A DNA stretch of 64,000 nt from Lasiodiplodia sp. COLG20. Its lineage: Eukaryota > Ascomycota > Dothideomycetes > Botryosphaeriales > Botryosphaeriaceae. The stretch lies in NCBI GenBank assembly GCA_009801085.1, contig VNWV01000047.1, positions 1-64,000 on the forward strand. The letters are read 5' to 3'. Under the pieces are notes generated by a model. That model was given only the letters and a program-made list of their open reading frames with translations. It was not told the DNA's origin and ran no database searches. Made by a program: the position numbers and the translations under genes. Within the stretch, counting starts at the first letter, position 1. Every line of letters begins with the position of its first letter. Positions 10,471 to 23,100 of this stretch are shown piece by piece.

Positions 10471-12582
10471 ATGGACCACCACGATGAACAAAGTTCGGAA
10501 GTTCTTCCGACAGTTCTTTCGGCAACGACAACGAAAAGCCCCGCTCTGTCCGTAAAAGCCGCAGCTCCCCTCTGCCTGCAGCCATCGGCTCTCCCCTGCG
10601 CCCAACAGCCGCCGAATCTCTTCTGCGCGCGATGCAGCACCATCAAGTTCAGAGAAGCCCTGTCGGCACCTAATTCCTACGTGCATTCCGCTATCTCAGG
10701 AGAGCTTTCGCCTTCAGAGGATGTAGATGGGGAGTCGGCCTGTCCAATTTGCCAAATGATGGCCATTGCCCACCCGGTAAAGAGGACAAGTCGCCGTTTA
10801 GTTGTCTGGCCCGTCGACTCGGAGTATTCGAGGCTCTACTTCAATCTCACCCATATGAGGTCACTTGTTGGTCCCTTCTGTTTTGATGTCGATACTGCCA
10901 AGGATTCGCACACAAAGTGGCCTGACCGAGGTGCCATAGCTGTGCTCGCGGGCCGCAAAAGCAACAGCGACATCCTTGAGAATGCGAAGCAGATTTTCAG
11001 GAGTCCTCAAGTCGACTTTGCAATCCTGCGCAAATGGATAGATTCATGCCAAAGCAACCATTTGACAAGCTGTGTTGAGGACAGCGGACTGAAAGTCACT
11101 GGACTGCGCCTTATCGACGTCGATACGAGAGAAATTGTTGAGGCCGCAAGGCCAGTCAAGTATGCAGCCCTTTCATACGTTTGGGGGCAAGAGCTGCATA
11201 TCGCCGACAATGACACGATTACTGTTCCCAACCCGGCACCGAACACTGTCGAGGATGCGATGAAGGTTTCGAAAGAGCTTGGTCTTAAATATCTCTGGAT
11301 CGATCGCTATTGCATTTCCCAACGCGACGAAGCGCATAGGCATTCGCAGATTGTACAGATGCATTTGATCTATAACAATGCTTTCGTTACGATTATTGCG
11401 GCATGCGGCAATGGTCCTAATTACGGTCTTCCCGGTGTCATGACTCGACAACGCCGGAACCACCCTTTCGCCATGATCGACGGACGCATGCTCGTAGCAA
11501 CGATGCCGCATCCAAAATCCGCTATCGAGCGCTCTGTGTGGGCCACCAGGGGCTGGACCTATCAGGAAGCGACATTATCCCGCCGAAGGCTCTTCTTCAC
11601 CGACAATCAGGTGTATTTCGAGTGCAGTGGCCCTTCGGCGAACACGGCTTACGATGATGCTTTGCAACGCTTGCTCAACGCAAAACCTCCGGATCTGCCA
11701 CATCCAATGAGAGACCGAAAGGTCGACCGCCGCCCAACATTCCGCACGCCCGCCCGTTTGTCCGCGAATATTTTCAAGCACATTGAGGACTACTCCAAGC
11801 GAAAGTTTTCGGTTCAGGCAGACAGGTTCTACGCGTTTCAGGGGCTCCTTCAAAGCTTCACGAAAGCCAATCGTATCAAAGGCCACGTCTGGGGGATCCC
11901 TATTCTCAAGGATACCACCGATTTCCTTGAGCATATGTGTTGGACCCTAAAAGCGCCTTCCAAACGATGTGGGCCATTTCCGAGCTGGTCCTGGGTTGGT
12001 TGGCAAGGCGTTGTAGAGTCCGAAGAGCCTGACGTGCAGGATAGTTTGTGGTTGGATGAGCCATCAATGGAAATTCTGTCTGGGGCAAGCTCATATGACG
12101 ATATGCCAATGTGCATTGGGCCTATCGAAGGAACGACAGTATCTTTCAAGCTTCGCAAAGGGGGAAGCGTAAGCTTGGATGAATTATGCAATTACTGCCA
12201 GCGGGGAGAAGTTCCAAAACTATCCCGTTTGGTACAGATTGTAGCACCAGTGCTTCAGCTCGAGTTCGAATACGGGTCTGCAAAGAAGAATTGGTGGGCA
12301 GTGACAACATTGGGGGGAATTCGGCTTTCATTACGTGTCGTTTTTGACACACGTGTCAACGAAGACTCGCTGCTGTTCAGGAAGCTGTTAACGGAGAGGT
12401 GCCCTGGATTGATTTTGAAGCGCGACAGAAATGACGTTCTCACAGTTTTGGTGCTTGAAAGGCACCATAGATTTTCTGAAAGAATCGGCTGGCTCAAGAT
12501 TACACCCGATGACTTTGGTCTCAAAACGCCTTCCGGGATTGCACGAATACAAATACCCATGCAACGGGTAACACTGAGGTAG
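10471..12582 (+). CDS. HET-domain protein (heterokaryon incompatibility type), first copy
   Basis: A 703-residue single-exon protein. Two Cys pairs at the N-terminus (FCARC near residue 52 and CPICQ near 91) form the zinc-ribbon-like lead often seen before HET domains. The HET domain follows: YAALSYVWG (231-239), KYLWIDRYCISQ (273-284), then ATRGWTYQE. The C-terminal ~300 residues are variable and contain the WSWVGW motif common in this group. HET domains trigger cell death or growth arrest on non-self recognition, but most genomic copies are of unknown partner and role. The ATG at 10471 has an A at -3 from its CCC context only weakly; no better start exists before the Cys pairs. No damage is seen. 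Confidence 0.92.
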   Translation: MDHHDEQSSEVLPTVLSATTTKSPALSVKAAAPLCLQPSALPCAQQPPNLFCARCSTIKFREALSAPNSYVHSAISGELSPSEDVDGESACPICQMMAIAHPVKRTSRRLVVWPVDSEYSRLYFNLTHMRSLVGPFCFDVDTAKDSHTKWPDRGAIAVLAGRKSNSDILENAKQIFRSPQVDFAILRKWIDSCQSNHLTSCVEDSGLKVTGLRLIDVDTREIVEAARPVKYAALSYVWGQELHIADNDTITVPNPAPNTVEDAMKVSKELGLKYLWIDRYCISQRDEAHRHSQIVQMHLIYNNAFVTIIAACGNGPNYGLPGVMTRQRRNHPFAMIDGRMLVATMPHPKSAIERSVWATRGWTYQEATLSRRRLFFTDNQVYFECSGPSANTAYDDALQRLLNAKPPDLPHPMRDRKVDRRPTFRTPARLSANIFKHIEDYSKRKFSVQADRFYAFQGLLQSFTKANRIKGHVWGIPILKDTTDFLEHMCWTLKAPSKRCGPFPSWSWVGWQGVVESEEPDVQDSLWLDEPSMEILSGASSYDDMPMCIGPIEGTTVSFKLRKGGSVSLDELCNYCQRGEVPKLSRLVQIVAPVLQLEFEYGSAKKNWWAVTTLGGIRLSLRVVFDTRVNEDSLLFRKLLTERCPGLILKRDRNDVLTVLVLERHHRFSERIGWLKITPDDFGLKTPSGIARIQIPMQRVTLR

Positions 12583-14501
12583 TAGTCTAGGGGAAGAGGA
12601 ATATAGAGACAGCTAATATGGCTTCAATGTTCTTATCGAATTTGACTACGATCATTTTCCTAAGCCTAGTATATCACTAGTGACTTATGAAGTTTGCGGT
12701 CCCGAAAGAGCGAAAGAGACTGGACTTCTGGGAATAAGCCTGTCAATTGCAAATCAAGGCAATCGGCTGAGTGGCTTGTTGGCAGCAGAGTAATCTGCCA
12801 GAAGATTTTTAGACGTGATGTTAAGTATTGATTCCACTTCCCCAAAACTCCGTATTTCTCGTCACGGTTTTCACCGGACCGTCTTTGCTACCAATCATGC
12901 GCGTACGATTCAGAAGCAGCGATGTTACATCTGCTATCCTATATACACTTTCGTTCAGCACGTTCCTCGCCTTATAATTGTATAACATTCAGACGATTTG
13001 TAGCAGGAAAAGGATGTACTATAGACAGTGCCAAAGTACTTCTTGACCACCGAGTTGGACTATCATTAAAGTATTATTTTCTCTTCTGAAGATCACATTG
13101 TATTGTATAAATGTGGTGGACCTGCAGGTCGTCCCGCGCACGAAGCTACCGAAATAAATTTTGCGAACGAACCCGATTGGCTGCATCTACATACATAGCT
13201 CTTTGTTATCCACTCCCAGGCAATGGGCTAACTCCACAGGGCCATGATTGACAATTTCTCTGCTCAATGTATAATATACCAATCCTGTGTCGTGTGCGGA
13301 GCTTATTATTTTGCTGTCCAATGCGACTCATAAAATTTTGCGATTAGCTGCTTCTGCTTTCGGGACGGTTACTATCCGGGGATGACCTGCATATGGCTTA
13401 ATGAGGCGTCACGTTGCTCTCCAGCTTTAAATTGTCCAACACGAGGTTAAGTATTGATTTCACACCCTGAAAACTTCTCTTTTCTCTTTGCTATTGACGT
13501 ATTTCATTCAATCATATTTACAACTAACCATGCCAGTAGGATTCAGACACGGGCGCTCCACAGCAAACGAGCCGACTGGGCAATGAAGCTAAAAATACAG
13601 GAAACATCTATGGGACGCTCGTACGCGCTATCGTCCATGTAACAATTTGCTGTTTATGCGGTTCCTACTTTTTGGCTCCAGGGATTTGCCAACCAAGCGG
13701 CATGAATGATGGTGAAGCGCAGATCAACGGAAACGCCACTGTCCTGTTTGGTTAGCGCACTGGACGCGGGGCAGAAATATGCGCCCGCACCTATCGATAG
13801 ATCATCATCTTGTCCACGCCACTCATTTGATTCTTGCCGTAGACACGCAACACCAGCTACAGATCTTGGTGTGGAGAGGTGTCGGCCAATAGTAGCCGGA
13901 AACGCGGCTGGCCTCTATCCACCGACTCCTCGAAGGTGACGTGTCCACGTTGTCGGCGTGGCAGTGTCGCAGTCGCTGGGACAGCACACCCACCCCTCCA
14001 CGGCATTCAAGACGCCGCCGATATGACACCGATGCCGAAGTCAGTTTCGCCCCGGAAGATTAGGTTTTTGTTTATTTCATTTTTTGCGACATCGCCTGCG
14101 ACCGGATAAAATCGAAATCTGGTTCTCGATACTGTTTTTTTACTATTCCCTTATAGAGCCTTATCCGGACACTGGCATTGGTCTCACCTTCAACATGTTC
14201 CAGTCCTGACAATGTTCTGACTGACGCCTTTTTTGTGTGCAGTTCGAAAGTTGCAGGAGAGGACCCTGAAACCCGGGGTTTCTGACGTGTACTTAAGCGA
14301 TAATTTGTGGCTTGCGGTATCGTGTCGCTTCTACGCAACTGCGCACATGGAGCTCACAATAATTACGAAAACTCCTTTAATTACTCTTAGCCATGCAGTC
14401 CGACATAATGTTGAGGGAGTGGATTTCTTCGCTTCTTCATCACCGTGGTCCCCCCATCTCCCCTGAAAAACCCCAAGCACATTCATACGTGAATATTTCT
14501 G
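12583..14501. other. Intergenic, 1.9 kb, no gene supported
   Basis: AT-rich spacer between the HET gene and the zinc-finger gene. Small open frames at 13454-14109 have no coding character. A 12-bp word (TTAAGTATTGAT) occurs twice, near 12820 and 13446, with weak similarity after it, too little to call a repeat. An open frame at 14393-14608 may be an upstream exon of the next gene. Confidence 0.45.
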
Positions 14502-17073
14502 ATGGCGATGTCGGTTACTCAGATGAGTTCGGACTTGAGCTGGAAGGCGTTGCTTCCAAGCAAGAATCGCAAGGAGTCGTCACCATCATCGAAGAAAAAA
14601 GACAGTAAGCGGTCATCTCAGCACAAATCCAAGACAAAATCCAGGAAGACGGAAGACAACGACTCTTCTCATCCCAAGAAATCACCCTTCTCCTGCAATT
14701 GTGAAAACAGAGAATGGGACTTCGATGAAACCGGCCATCCTTTTTGCCGGACATGCAATCCGAAACCCACTGCTCTGAAGACGGTTGATCCGAATTCATC
14801 GGATCCCCGCATGTCCGCCACGGCGGAAGGCAAAAAGGGTGTTTCAAGTACAGTTGAGAAGCCTCTGAGCGACTGCCCCCCTCGGTCGCCATCTCCAGAC
14901 ACGGCGCGGAGCAACTCCAAGCTCCAAAACCTGAACACAATTCAGGCGCTTCTGGAAGGCCTCGCCCTTGAGCAGCAGTATGCCAGTTTCAGTAGCAGTG
15001 ATGCGTCTGCCAAATCGACTCTTCGGAAGAAGCGTAGGTTGACCGATATTCCAAAAGCTCGTCCCAAACATTTTCTAATAACGATTTCCAAGACCGGAAA
15101 GAGAGCTCGGAGTCTGTAGTCGGCCAAGGGTTGAGCGGATCTATCCAGGATCCCTACCACTACAGAACCCCGGTAAAGAGCGAGCCAACGCCCCGATCCG
15201 AGATCCATCCGATGCGCGAAGCCTCGATCTGCATGACTGGGGCATCCGAAGAAGTAGCGAACACCCAACCCTCCCCAAAGCCAATCATGAGACTCCGCAG
15301 CAAGCCAGATTCTGCCCAGATGCGTACACCGTCACGCCGTGTGTCTTTCGAAGAAAGCTCCACATCCGAGGCTATCATGACGCCTACTACAGGTAGTTCT
15401 GCAACCTTCTCGGGAGATGAGAGTGACTGCGAGTCTTCATCCGACGATTCTGATGCCTCTGATTCCGACTTGAACTCTCATCATCAACATGGAGTAGACG
15501 TTTCTCTAAGTAGAGACGTGGCACAGTGTGCTGCACGGAAGTTGGCGCTCAACTCCTCAAACCCATACAAAGCAATTCTTGAACACAAGTACTCCAGACG
15601 GCCTTTTGCTGCAGCGGAATTTGATCTCCGTAATGCATCCCATGGTCATGCACACGGTATGCAGACACATGGTAACGGCGAGGGCAATGAACAAAGCGGC
15701 TCAACTGTTTGTCACCACAGCAGGTCCTCAGAGAATAGATCGATCAGTACGCAGAAGCGCAGGGTCTCAATTCGCGGGCCCCCTCGTGATGACGATGATG
15801 ACGAGGAGCGCAGAGGCCAGCGTCGAGGACCCAAAGCACCCAGAGATTCGAGCCCGCCTCCTGAGCGGAGGCTTGCGTGTCCGTTTTTCCAAAGAAGTCC
15901 CGAGAGAACTCCAAAGGCAGGGTCTTGTGTTCAGCACGGGTTCAAAAGCATATCTACCTTGAAGTACGTAGTGCTGAAGACACATATCCTGCGAGCCTTC
16001 AATAGATTCTGTCCTACACATTTGACGCTGACTACCCTTCGACTAGGGAGCACCTTTACCGAACTCACGAGAATCCAATTCTCTGCCCCAGATGCTACCA
16101 ACCTGTCATAGAGACAAATTTCGGGACCCATGTGAGAGCCTGCCGTGAAGTTCTTCCGGAGGAGCAGCATCCGATTCTTGATGGATTTGACAAGGTTCAA
16201 AGGGCCAAGATTAGCGATAAGATGCGGGGTAAGACTCCGGAGGAGAAGTGGAGAGCAATCTACCAGATCCTTTTCCCGGGCGATCCCGATGACAAAGTCC
16301 CTTCACCTTGTAAGTATTCCACCGGGCAGCGAATGCCACTAGTACACTTTGGTACTAATACGTTTGCAGACTGGACAGACCAAGTCATTCTCCGCAAGCA
16401 GGAAGCTCAAAAATCACTTAAATCCTACGAAACATTCATTCGGCAGGAACTATCCTTACGCCTACACCGCAGAATGCAAGAAGATGTTGCAATCAGCTCC
16501 AATACGGAATTTTTGAACGGGATCGTTGGTATGGCTACGGATGTCCTGAATGAAACCATGGCGGCATACTGGCGAGGAGAGGCCGCGTCTATCCATTCTC
16601 AGGCGAACGAGAGCCGCCCTTACGCAAGAGCTTCCAGAGCTACCCCTGGTCCATCCCAGCTATCGAACCCAGCCAATCGGGTGGCCCACTCCAACGACCC
16701 AGCGGCACAGAACTCTGCTACCCTCTGCTGGAATCCTTTCGTTCCCGAACCGAGTCCGCAAGTATTTGCCAGTACAGTACGTCATCGCATGTCGAGTAAT
16801 TCACTAGGCTTCCCTGAGCCAGGCCGTGCTGCTTCAGCATCGGTCTCACGTCAGTATCGGCAGCACACGCATCTTTCGCGCCGACAATCTTCGATTATTC
16901 CCTCGGCGAACAGCCAGCCTTGCGACATCCCGCCCCGCTCAGGATTTTCTGCGAACAATGACACCAGTGCCTTCCAACCGCTAGATTGGCAAAGCCAGGA
17001 TAGCGAACTTGCTGCACTATCAGAAGAGTTCCCGTGGTGCTACTCAACAGACGGTGGGTCAGAGATGTACTAA
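14502..17073 (+). CDS. C2H2-like zinc-finger protein, Ser/Pro-rich
   Basis: Four exons (14502-15033, 15093-15963, 16047-16309, 16370-17073; introns 59, 83, 60 nt) give 789 residues. The first intron has a CTAATAAC branch site. A Cys cluster (C65, C67, C82, C85) lies in the N-terminus. The core block at about 439-500 begins ACPFFQR, continues with STLKEHLYRTH across intron 2 and ends CPRCYQ...HVRAC, followed by TPEEKWRAIYQILFP and PSPYW. That order is characteristic of a large Pezizomycotina C2H2-type family of unknown role, probably nuclear. The middle is disordered with an acidic Ser/Asp tract and basic patches. The start is uncertain: the overlapping frame from 14393 could be a 5' exon, but the only phase-compatible intron (14605-14644) would be just 40 nt. 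No DNA target can be inferred. Confidence 0.8.
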
Positions 17074-17334
17074 TCTTGAAAATTGTCACATATGGGGAGT
17101 ACTGCGGCTGCAATAGATGGTCTGCAAGATGTGCGTGTGCCGGTCCGTGGTTCATCCTACGTACGAATGGGAAGTTGAATTCTGGTAATCTACATCATTA
17201 ATTCAGATGGAAAAGGAGTTTGGATCTTTCAACTGCGTTTCAAGTGCTGTTGCTTAAATTTTGGTCGTCAAAAAAGCTCATTTACATTTACTATGTCTAT
17301 TAAAAGATTAATCAGTGATTTCATTGCATCCCTC

Positions 17335-18895
17335 TTATTTCTTATACCAGCCACTTCCAACCGCATTATCCTTCGCCTTCCCAACATACTTCTCACTCCA
17401 GCTCAACCAGTCCCCAGAAGTCGCGTCCGTACCGTTAGCATCGGGGAAGTTAACCTCGCATCCCAGGGCAAGGTAACCCGGAGCAAGCGTGCTCGAAATC
17501 AAGTTCACGACGTCCGCAAGCGCAGCCACGACGTTGAACAGCTCAGCCGGGAAGTTAGCATAGACGGCATTGTACAAAAAGCACGACAACCCCTGCACAC
17601 TCGTCGGCAGATCGAGCGGGCCAAGCACAAAGCTCTCATCCGCACCCGCGCCACCCAGCGGCGGCAGCGCATACAGATAGACATCCAAAATCCCACCAAC
17701 CGCCTCGACCAGCGTCATCGGCGTCCTGCGCCTATACCACCCGGCCTCAGGAATCCGCTCGGGCACGTGCGTGTACGTCAGCTCCGGATCGTCCCACGCG
17801 CCTTCGCGGTCCGGCTTGGCGCCGTAGAACGCGGTGACGGAGGCCTCGTTGGCGACGCCGCCGGCGCCGAGCGTGCCGTTGCTCATGAAGCCCGGGATGA
17901 AGTAGTACGCGCCCATGACGACGGCGGCGCTGGGCACGTTGAAGTAGAACTGCTTGTTGGCGGCCTTCGACGCGGCGTAGCGCCGCGCGAAGTGCGCTTT
18001 GATGGCCGAGACGCTGTAGGTGCCGTTGCCCGTGTCGAGGGCGCGCTGGTGCAGTTGCTGGAAGAGAGTGGGTTGGAAGGAGATGTTGTCGCCGGCGAGG
18101 TAGAAGTCCGCGCGGGTGGCGGAGGCGTCGCCTTCGTTGAACTTGCCTGGGGGGTGTGGGTGTTAGACGTGGGGGGTGGTGGATGGGAGGGAGGGAGGCT
18201 GGGAGGCTGGGCTTACCGTGGCCGGAGATGCCGGATGGTGTGCCGAAGATGTCGTTCAGCGCGCCGTTCAGGAGGCCGACGCGGTCATCCGGGCCGCCGA
18301 TGCTCATCTTCTGTGAGAGGATGTCGCCGCCGTCGATGTCTCCGCCGACTGCGAGCAGTGCAGCCAGATCGGGCCCCATGTTGAACAAGGCCTGTGTGCC
18401 TTCAATGAGCTCGCCGATGGTGGCAATGCCATTGCGGGGGATGTAACCGTGGTTCGCGAGAGTGTTCAGGCCGGGGCAGGGACCGCGCTGGTCGGTGTCT
18501 CCAGGAGCTTGGAAAGGATAATCATCTGTGGACCCGCATCAATAAGCGTCTCGAGTGGTAGGATGAGCGCAAAAGAACGTACCCTCTGGGAAACGCTTGT
18601 GGCCATCGACAGCGTCGTCAGTTGGGATTAGGCCGAGAACAGAGTCGACCAATGCCTCGACAGTGCCGCCAAGAAGAGTCGTAACGCCATTAACAAGACC
18701 AGTTCCGAGCTGACGGGGAGTGTGAACAACAGGCCCGGGAGCGGGGCGGCCGGCAGCGTGCTCTTGTAAGCGTCTCTCAATCTCCTGTCGGGCAACAGGG
18801 TGGTTGAGGAGGGCGTCCATGCCGTCTGGCTTAAGCCACGGGAATGCAAGCGTGGATGGCGCAAAGAGCGCGGCGAGGGCGAAGGAGTACAGCAT
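17335..18895 (-). CDS. Secreted heme-thiolate peroxidase (chloroperoxidase/peroxygenase family)
   Basis: Three exons (18583-18895, 18217-18525, 17335-18146; introns 57 and 70 nt) give 477 residues. A signal peptide of about 17 residues ends at STLAF. The proximal heme Cys lies in RGPCPGLN (C121), followed by ANHGYIPRNG. The distal side carries EGD (212-214) and Arg219 in the ATRAD context, the pattern that marks unspecific peroxygenases rather than classic chloroperoxidase (EHD). I could not place the acid-base Glu that usually follows. The length matches long, glycosylated ascomycete members. Such enzymes use H2O2 to oxygenate or halogenate organic substrates outside the cell. A TATA box sits 61 nt upstream of the ATG. 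Family assignment is firm; peroxygenase activity is inference. Confidence 0.9.
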
Positions 18896-18955
18896 TGTGA
18901 ACGAGTGAATGCGGCTACCACACAACTGATTGCCATTCGAAGAATTCAAACACCT

Positions 18956-18962
18956 CTTTATA
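18956..18962 (-). promoter_or_regulatory. TATA box of heme-thiolate peroxidase gene
   Basis: TATAAAG on the minus strand, about 61 nt before the ATG at 18895. Confidence 0.45.
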
Positions 18963-20108
18963 CAAAAGCAACCTTATTGGCCTTTCATCCCGAATCTCGA
19001 TCGCGATCACAGCAACCTGCACAGCGCAGAGTTGATTGCGTATGTGGCAGCACAAGGACAGGACCACAGAGCGCCACGACGGTGAAAAGAGGCATTTCCT
19101 GTTCAGGTCTTCCACGATCCAGATTCTGAGTGCGGATACTGATGAATGGATGACGGTGATAGGCTGAAGGCTGAGATTAGAGCTCCCGTGCGGCGCTCAA
19201 GAGGATCCACAACGCCCACATGGGGAAGCACTGCGAGTTCGCGTAGAGAGACGGTACTTGAAAGAGTAAAATCCCCGGTTACATTGCCCACTTCGGCCAC
19301 GGAGCATCCGCGGCGCTGGTTTACGATCTTCCCGCTCCGTATCCGATAAGCGACATGCGGATCGTCTTGAATCATCTTGGAATAAACATCTTCGCACGGC
19401 ACTTGGCACTTCAGAGACGACCAACCGGGAAACCAGAAGGCAGGTAAATGGAATAGAGTGTAAGAAAAGAGACGTAACCAGCAGGGAAGCCATTTCTCCG
19501 AGCAAACTGTCACTGCAGTAGCTCGAGCGGATTATAACCGAAGCGCTGATCTCCCGGCTTGACAGCTGTAGCCGCCTTAGCCAGTCTTTGTGGCGGTGGC
19601 CAGCATCCACATTTACAAATTCCCGCCATACGACTGGTACGGCCGTTCTCTTAGCGCATGTTCGGACCAACTCCGACGCGGGCTCCTTTCCGTCTTCGGT
19701 CAAGCCTCGGGTGGAGACCAGTGAGGTCATGTTTGGGTCATGGTCGACTTTGGGAGGATTTGGCCACGCTTAAGCTGCAAGCCGGCCAATCCATGCCCAA
19801 GCAAGTGAGCCTTTGTCGTTGCACGCGTTGTTATTCTTCTGATTGGTGGTGAAACTTTTCGAGTCGTTCATTCCTTTTGCGGCCTGTGCTCAGCCTTGCT
19901 GAGGACCGTCGAATGCTAACGCAGAGGAACGAGTGAGACGGGAAGAACACATGAGTTCGTAGGTGTTTCGATTGTAGACTGAAAACTACTATTATATACG
20001 AGTAAGGGCTATCTGTGCCCTGCAGCCTAGTTCAGCTTGAATTAGAGGGAGGCTTATTTTGGAACAATTCCCACAGGATACTATACATCCCCATACCCAG
20101 GTATACCC
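18963..20108. other. Intergenic; possible small unassigned ORF at 19138-19400
   Basis: Spacer between the peroxidase gene and the 3' end of the kinase-like gene. On the minus strand a frame at about 19103-19410 reads CQVPCEDVY, later GCSVAEVGNVTGDFT and SLRELAV, which looks protein-like and could be the mature part of a small secreted protein. The frame has no ATG before the Cys pair, and the overlapping start ATGGCTTCC at 19493 is in another frame, with no convincing intron to join them. I therefore do not call a gene. Confidence 0.25.
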
Positions 20109-23100
20109 TTACGTTCGTTGCTCCACTTCTGGTACCGCCAAAGATATTGTTGCGAGAATTTCCTCCGGTCTGCTTGACGGATTAGCCCAGTCATGATAAT
20201 GTATTTGCGTGATTCTGCGCTTACTCTCGCTGCTCGTGAATTTGAGAGATATCTCCTTACAATATATTCTGTTCTCATTTTCATACTTGCCAAGGGCTTC
20301 CGGGTAAAGGGGAATTGCGGCAAAGCCCGGCTTTCCTTCACTATCCCGCGATGGATGTATGACGGCCATAGAAAACTTCTCGTCGCGAGACTTGTCTCTT
20401 GGAACAAAGCTCACGTGGGAATCACTTGACTCGCCCTCGTTTTGCGGTCCATTTTCTTCATCCCAAATATCTTTGTCTTTATCGATCTTGAAGTTTTGGT
20501 GAACTAGAAGATGTAACCTTTTAGTATCGAATTCGATGATGAACTTCCATAAGGTATGCTTACACTTTATGATCGCAATGGATCTACCATCAACCCCAGC
20601 GCCGTATATAACAATTCTACGGTCTGGAACTCCGTTCTCTAGTATTGTGCCTGAATTTGAGCTTCCACTCTATCCGCCGTTAATTAGCAATGTAGACAAC
20701 CTTTCCAGAAAGCTGAAATCAACTTACCTCCGATGACCTGGCTTGAGTTTCCTTCCATATCTGAATGGAAGCCGCATTATTCTTCCACTTCAACGGATCA
20801 GGCTCAATGCTCTTTGTTTGAAAGTGGTTTTTGAATAGCGGTAAGGACCCGGCCTTAGCCATTCCTTTTCTGGCCGCTCTGGTGAGCGTCTTGCCCGTGG
20901 TGAAGTGCGGGATAATGTTGACGTCTTCCAGATCAAAACTGAAGAAATATTCAGCATTTTTACGCCATCGAAAGGCATGTATAAGAAATGGGAGACTGAC
21001 ACATCGTAGAGCTCATGCCGAGTTACCAGGGCCTGAAAAGACTGTGCATCTGTTTATTACAATTCTGAGTGCTGAGTAGACTAGTGGAAGTCGGAGAGGT
21101 GCTTACTACTCCTTGATTTGAACGCATACTCCATAGTCATGTCGACTGCGCTGGTAAGCGACATCCACGTAGCTCTGCCAGACATGTCAAACGGCTTGAA
21201 GCAGTACAGTGGGATGAGGTGGTGATTCTTCCCGGCTTTAGCGAGAAATTTGTCTTAGCACTGATACATGGCAAAAGTTACTGGGAATGCTTCAGTGGAT
21301 CGACTCACCGAAGTAAATCCTGTCAGAGCTACCATAACGGAGACGATTTTCAAAGTGCAGGCCCTGAGGGACCCGTTTGATCTTCACTGCAATGGCTTTC
21401 CATTCACTGTCCCAACGGAACCACATGCTTAAGTAAAATACTTCGGGTTAGTAAGCGCGTGACAGATACAATGCTTCATGGAGGCCACTTACCCATCCTT
21501 GCTGATTTTGCGAAGCTCATGCTCATTTGCAGAGCTTGATTGGGTTGAGGCAGCGTCTGGTGGAATGTCGGCCGCCATGTACGCCTCTCTGAAATCCTTA
21601 AGGTCCCTGTAAACCTCACGAGCGGAAGGCCTGTCTACAGAGTGTGGTTCAAGCATCCTTCTAATGAGTTCTAAAAGCCTATTTAAGAAAGTCTCGGTCC
21701 TTTTTTTGATGGCTTCTTCCACTTCAAGGTTTCTGGGAAGGGATTCCATGAAGTCATCCACCTCTGGCTTAAGGATGAACTCTCCGGTTTTCGGGTCTTT
21801 TGCATGGAAACTGACGTCCTTCCCAACGTGCGCTTCATGACTGTCGGTGACCCTTACCTTGTCCAACTCTTCAACACCATCACGGCCACGGACCCAGAAC
21901 GTCGCGACCTCCAGGAGAATACACCCGAATGACCAGATGTCAAAGCGACGGTTTGGCTTTTCAAAATCCTTGCGTGGTGCTGCATATACTGCTGTGCCCG
22001 GCATGAAGCGAATATCGGAGGATCTTCCTTTCTCAACAGCCTTAAGTACCGACTGTCCGAAGTCTGTGATAAGACACTTCCCGCCTTTATCGACCAATAT
22101 ATTTGCTGGCTTAAGGTCAAAATGACAACCGATGAGTGATTTATCCACATGGCTCGATCCTACGTTGAGGTCTTCCAGCTTCTCGGCTTCTTCTCCGACA
22201 TTGTGGACCTTTGACAACGCCTCGGCGATGCCAATCATTTGGTTCCAAAATGAGGCACTGTGAGACCGGCTATCGCAGTGGACCTGACCATTGTACTTCG
22301 GGTCTCGCAAGAACTCTTTGAGGCTGGTCTCTGCTCGGGGAAAGATGATGTTGAAAGTCTCGCCCAACGAATATGTCTTGATCATGCGGACGATGTGTGG
22401 GTGGTCCAGTTTACGGACCATTTGGAGTGCCACCTTCTCGTGTGCGGCTTGAGTGACAAAAAGATCGCTCTCTTTGACGGAAATCTCTTTCCTTGCAAAC
22501 TCGCTGATGTTGAGGTCCTGCGTAAACTTTAAGTGTCCGCTGCTTTATGTTTTGGGCGAAAGGGGCATAGGAAAGAGGTAGATAATACTTTGAAGTCCTG
22601 ATATCCCTCAGCAATTGTAAATGCTACGACCTTCGCATTTCCTGAATCGCTCGATATGTCTTCCTTTTCGATGAAGGGCAAAATCCTCTCTTTGCCCCAT
22701 TTAACATAAGAGGAGTTACTCAGTGTTGGTACACAGAAGCGAGGAAGCTCTCTCAAAAATTCCCTGGCTGTGCTGATGGCAATCTCTTCATCGTCCTCCT
22801 TGTAGCCGGGCCAAACCTTGTTCAGAAACTCTTCGGGTCTCTTGCCGATCCAGCTTTCAAGCTGGCTGTCCTTTCGTTCTTTCCATGGAAAATATTGGAT
22901 GAGTTGCGTGTGACGGATTAACACCAGCAATGCAAGACTTGAAACATAGTCCTGCGGGATTTCGGACTTGTACTTGTCTTCAGACTTCGCAAAATCGTCA
23001 AGCTTGGCCCTCGAATCCGTCTTGCATGATTCGCACGTGCATGCAAGGATATCGCTGACTGCATTTTCCGTGAACAGCTTCCTTAGTTTAGGCTCGGGGA

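Noticed and set aside
12820..13560. Repeated word TTAAGTATTGAT with weak similarity after each copy
   Set aside because: Only 12 identical bases and a short loose match; not enough to support a repeat.
17293..18384. 363-codon plus-strand open frame
   Set aside because: Antisense shadow of the heme-thiolate peroxidase, which has clear motifs and splice sites.
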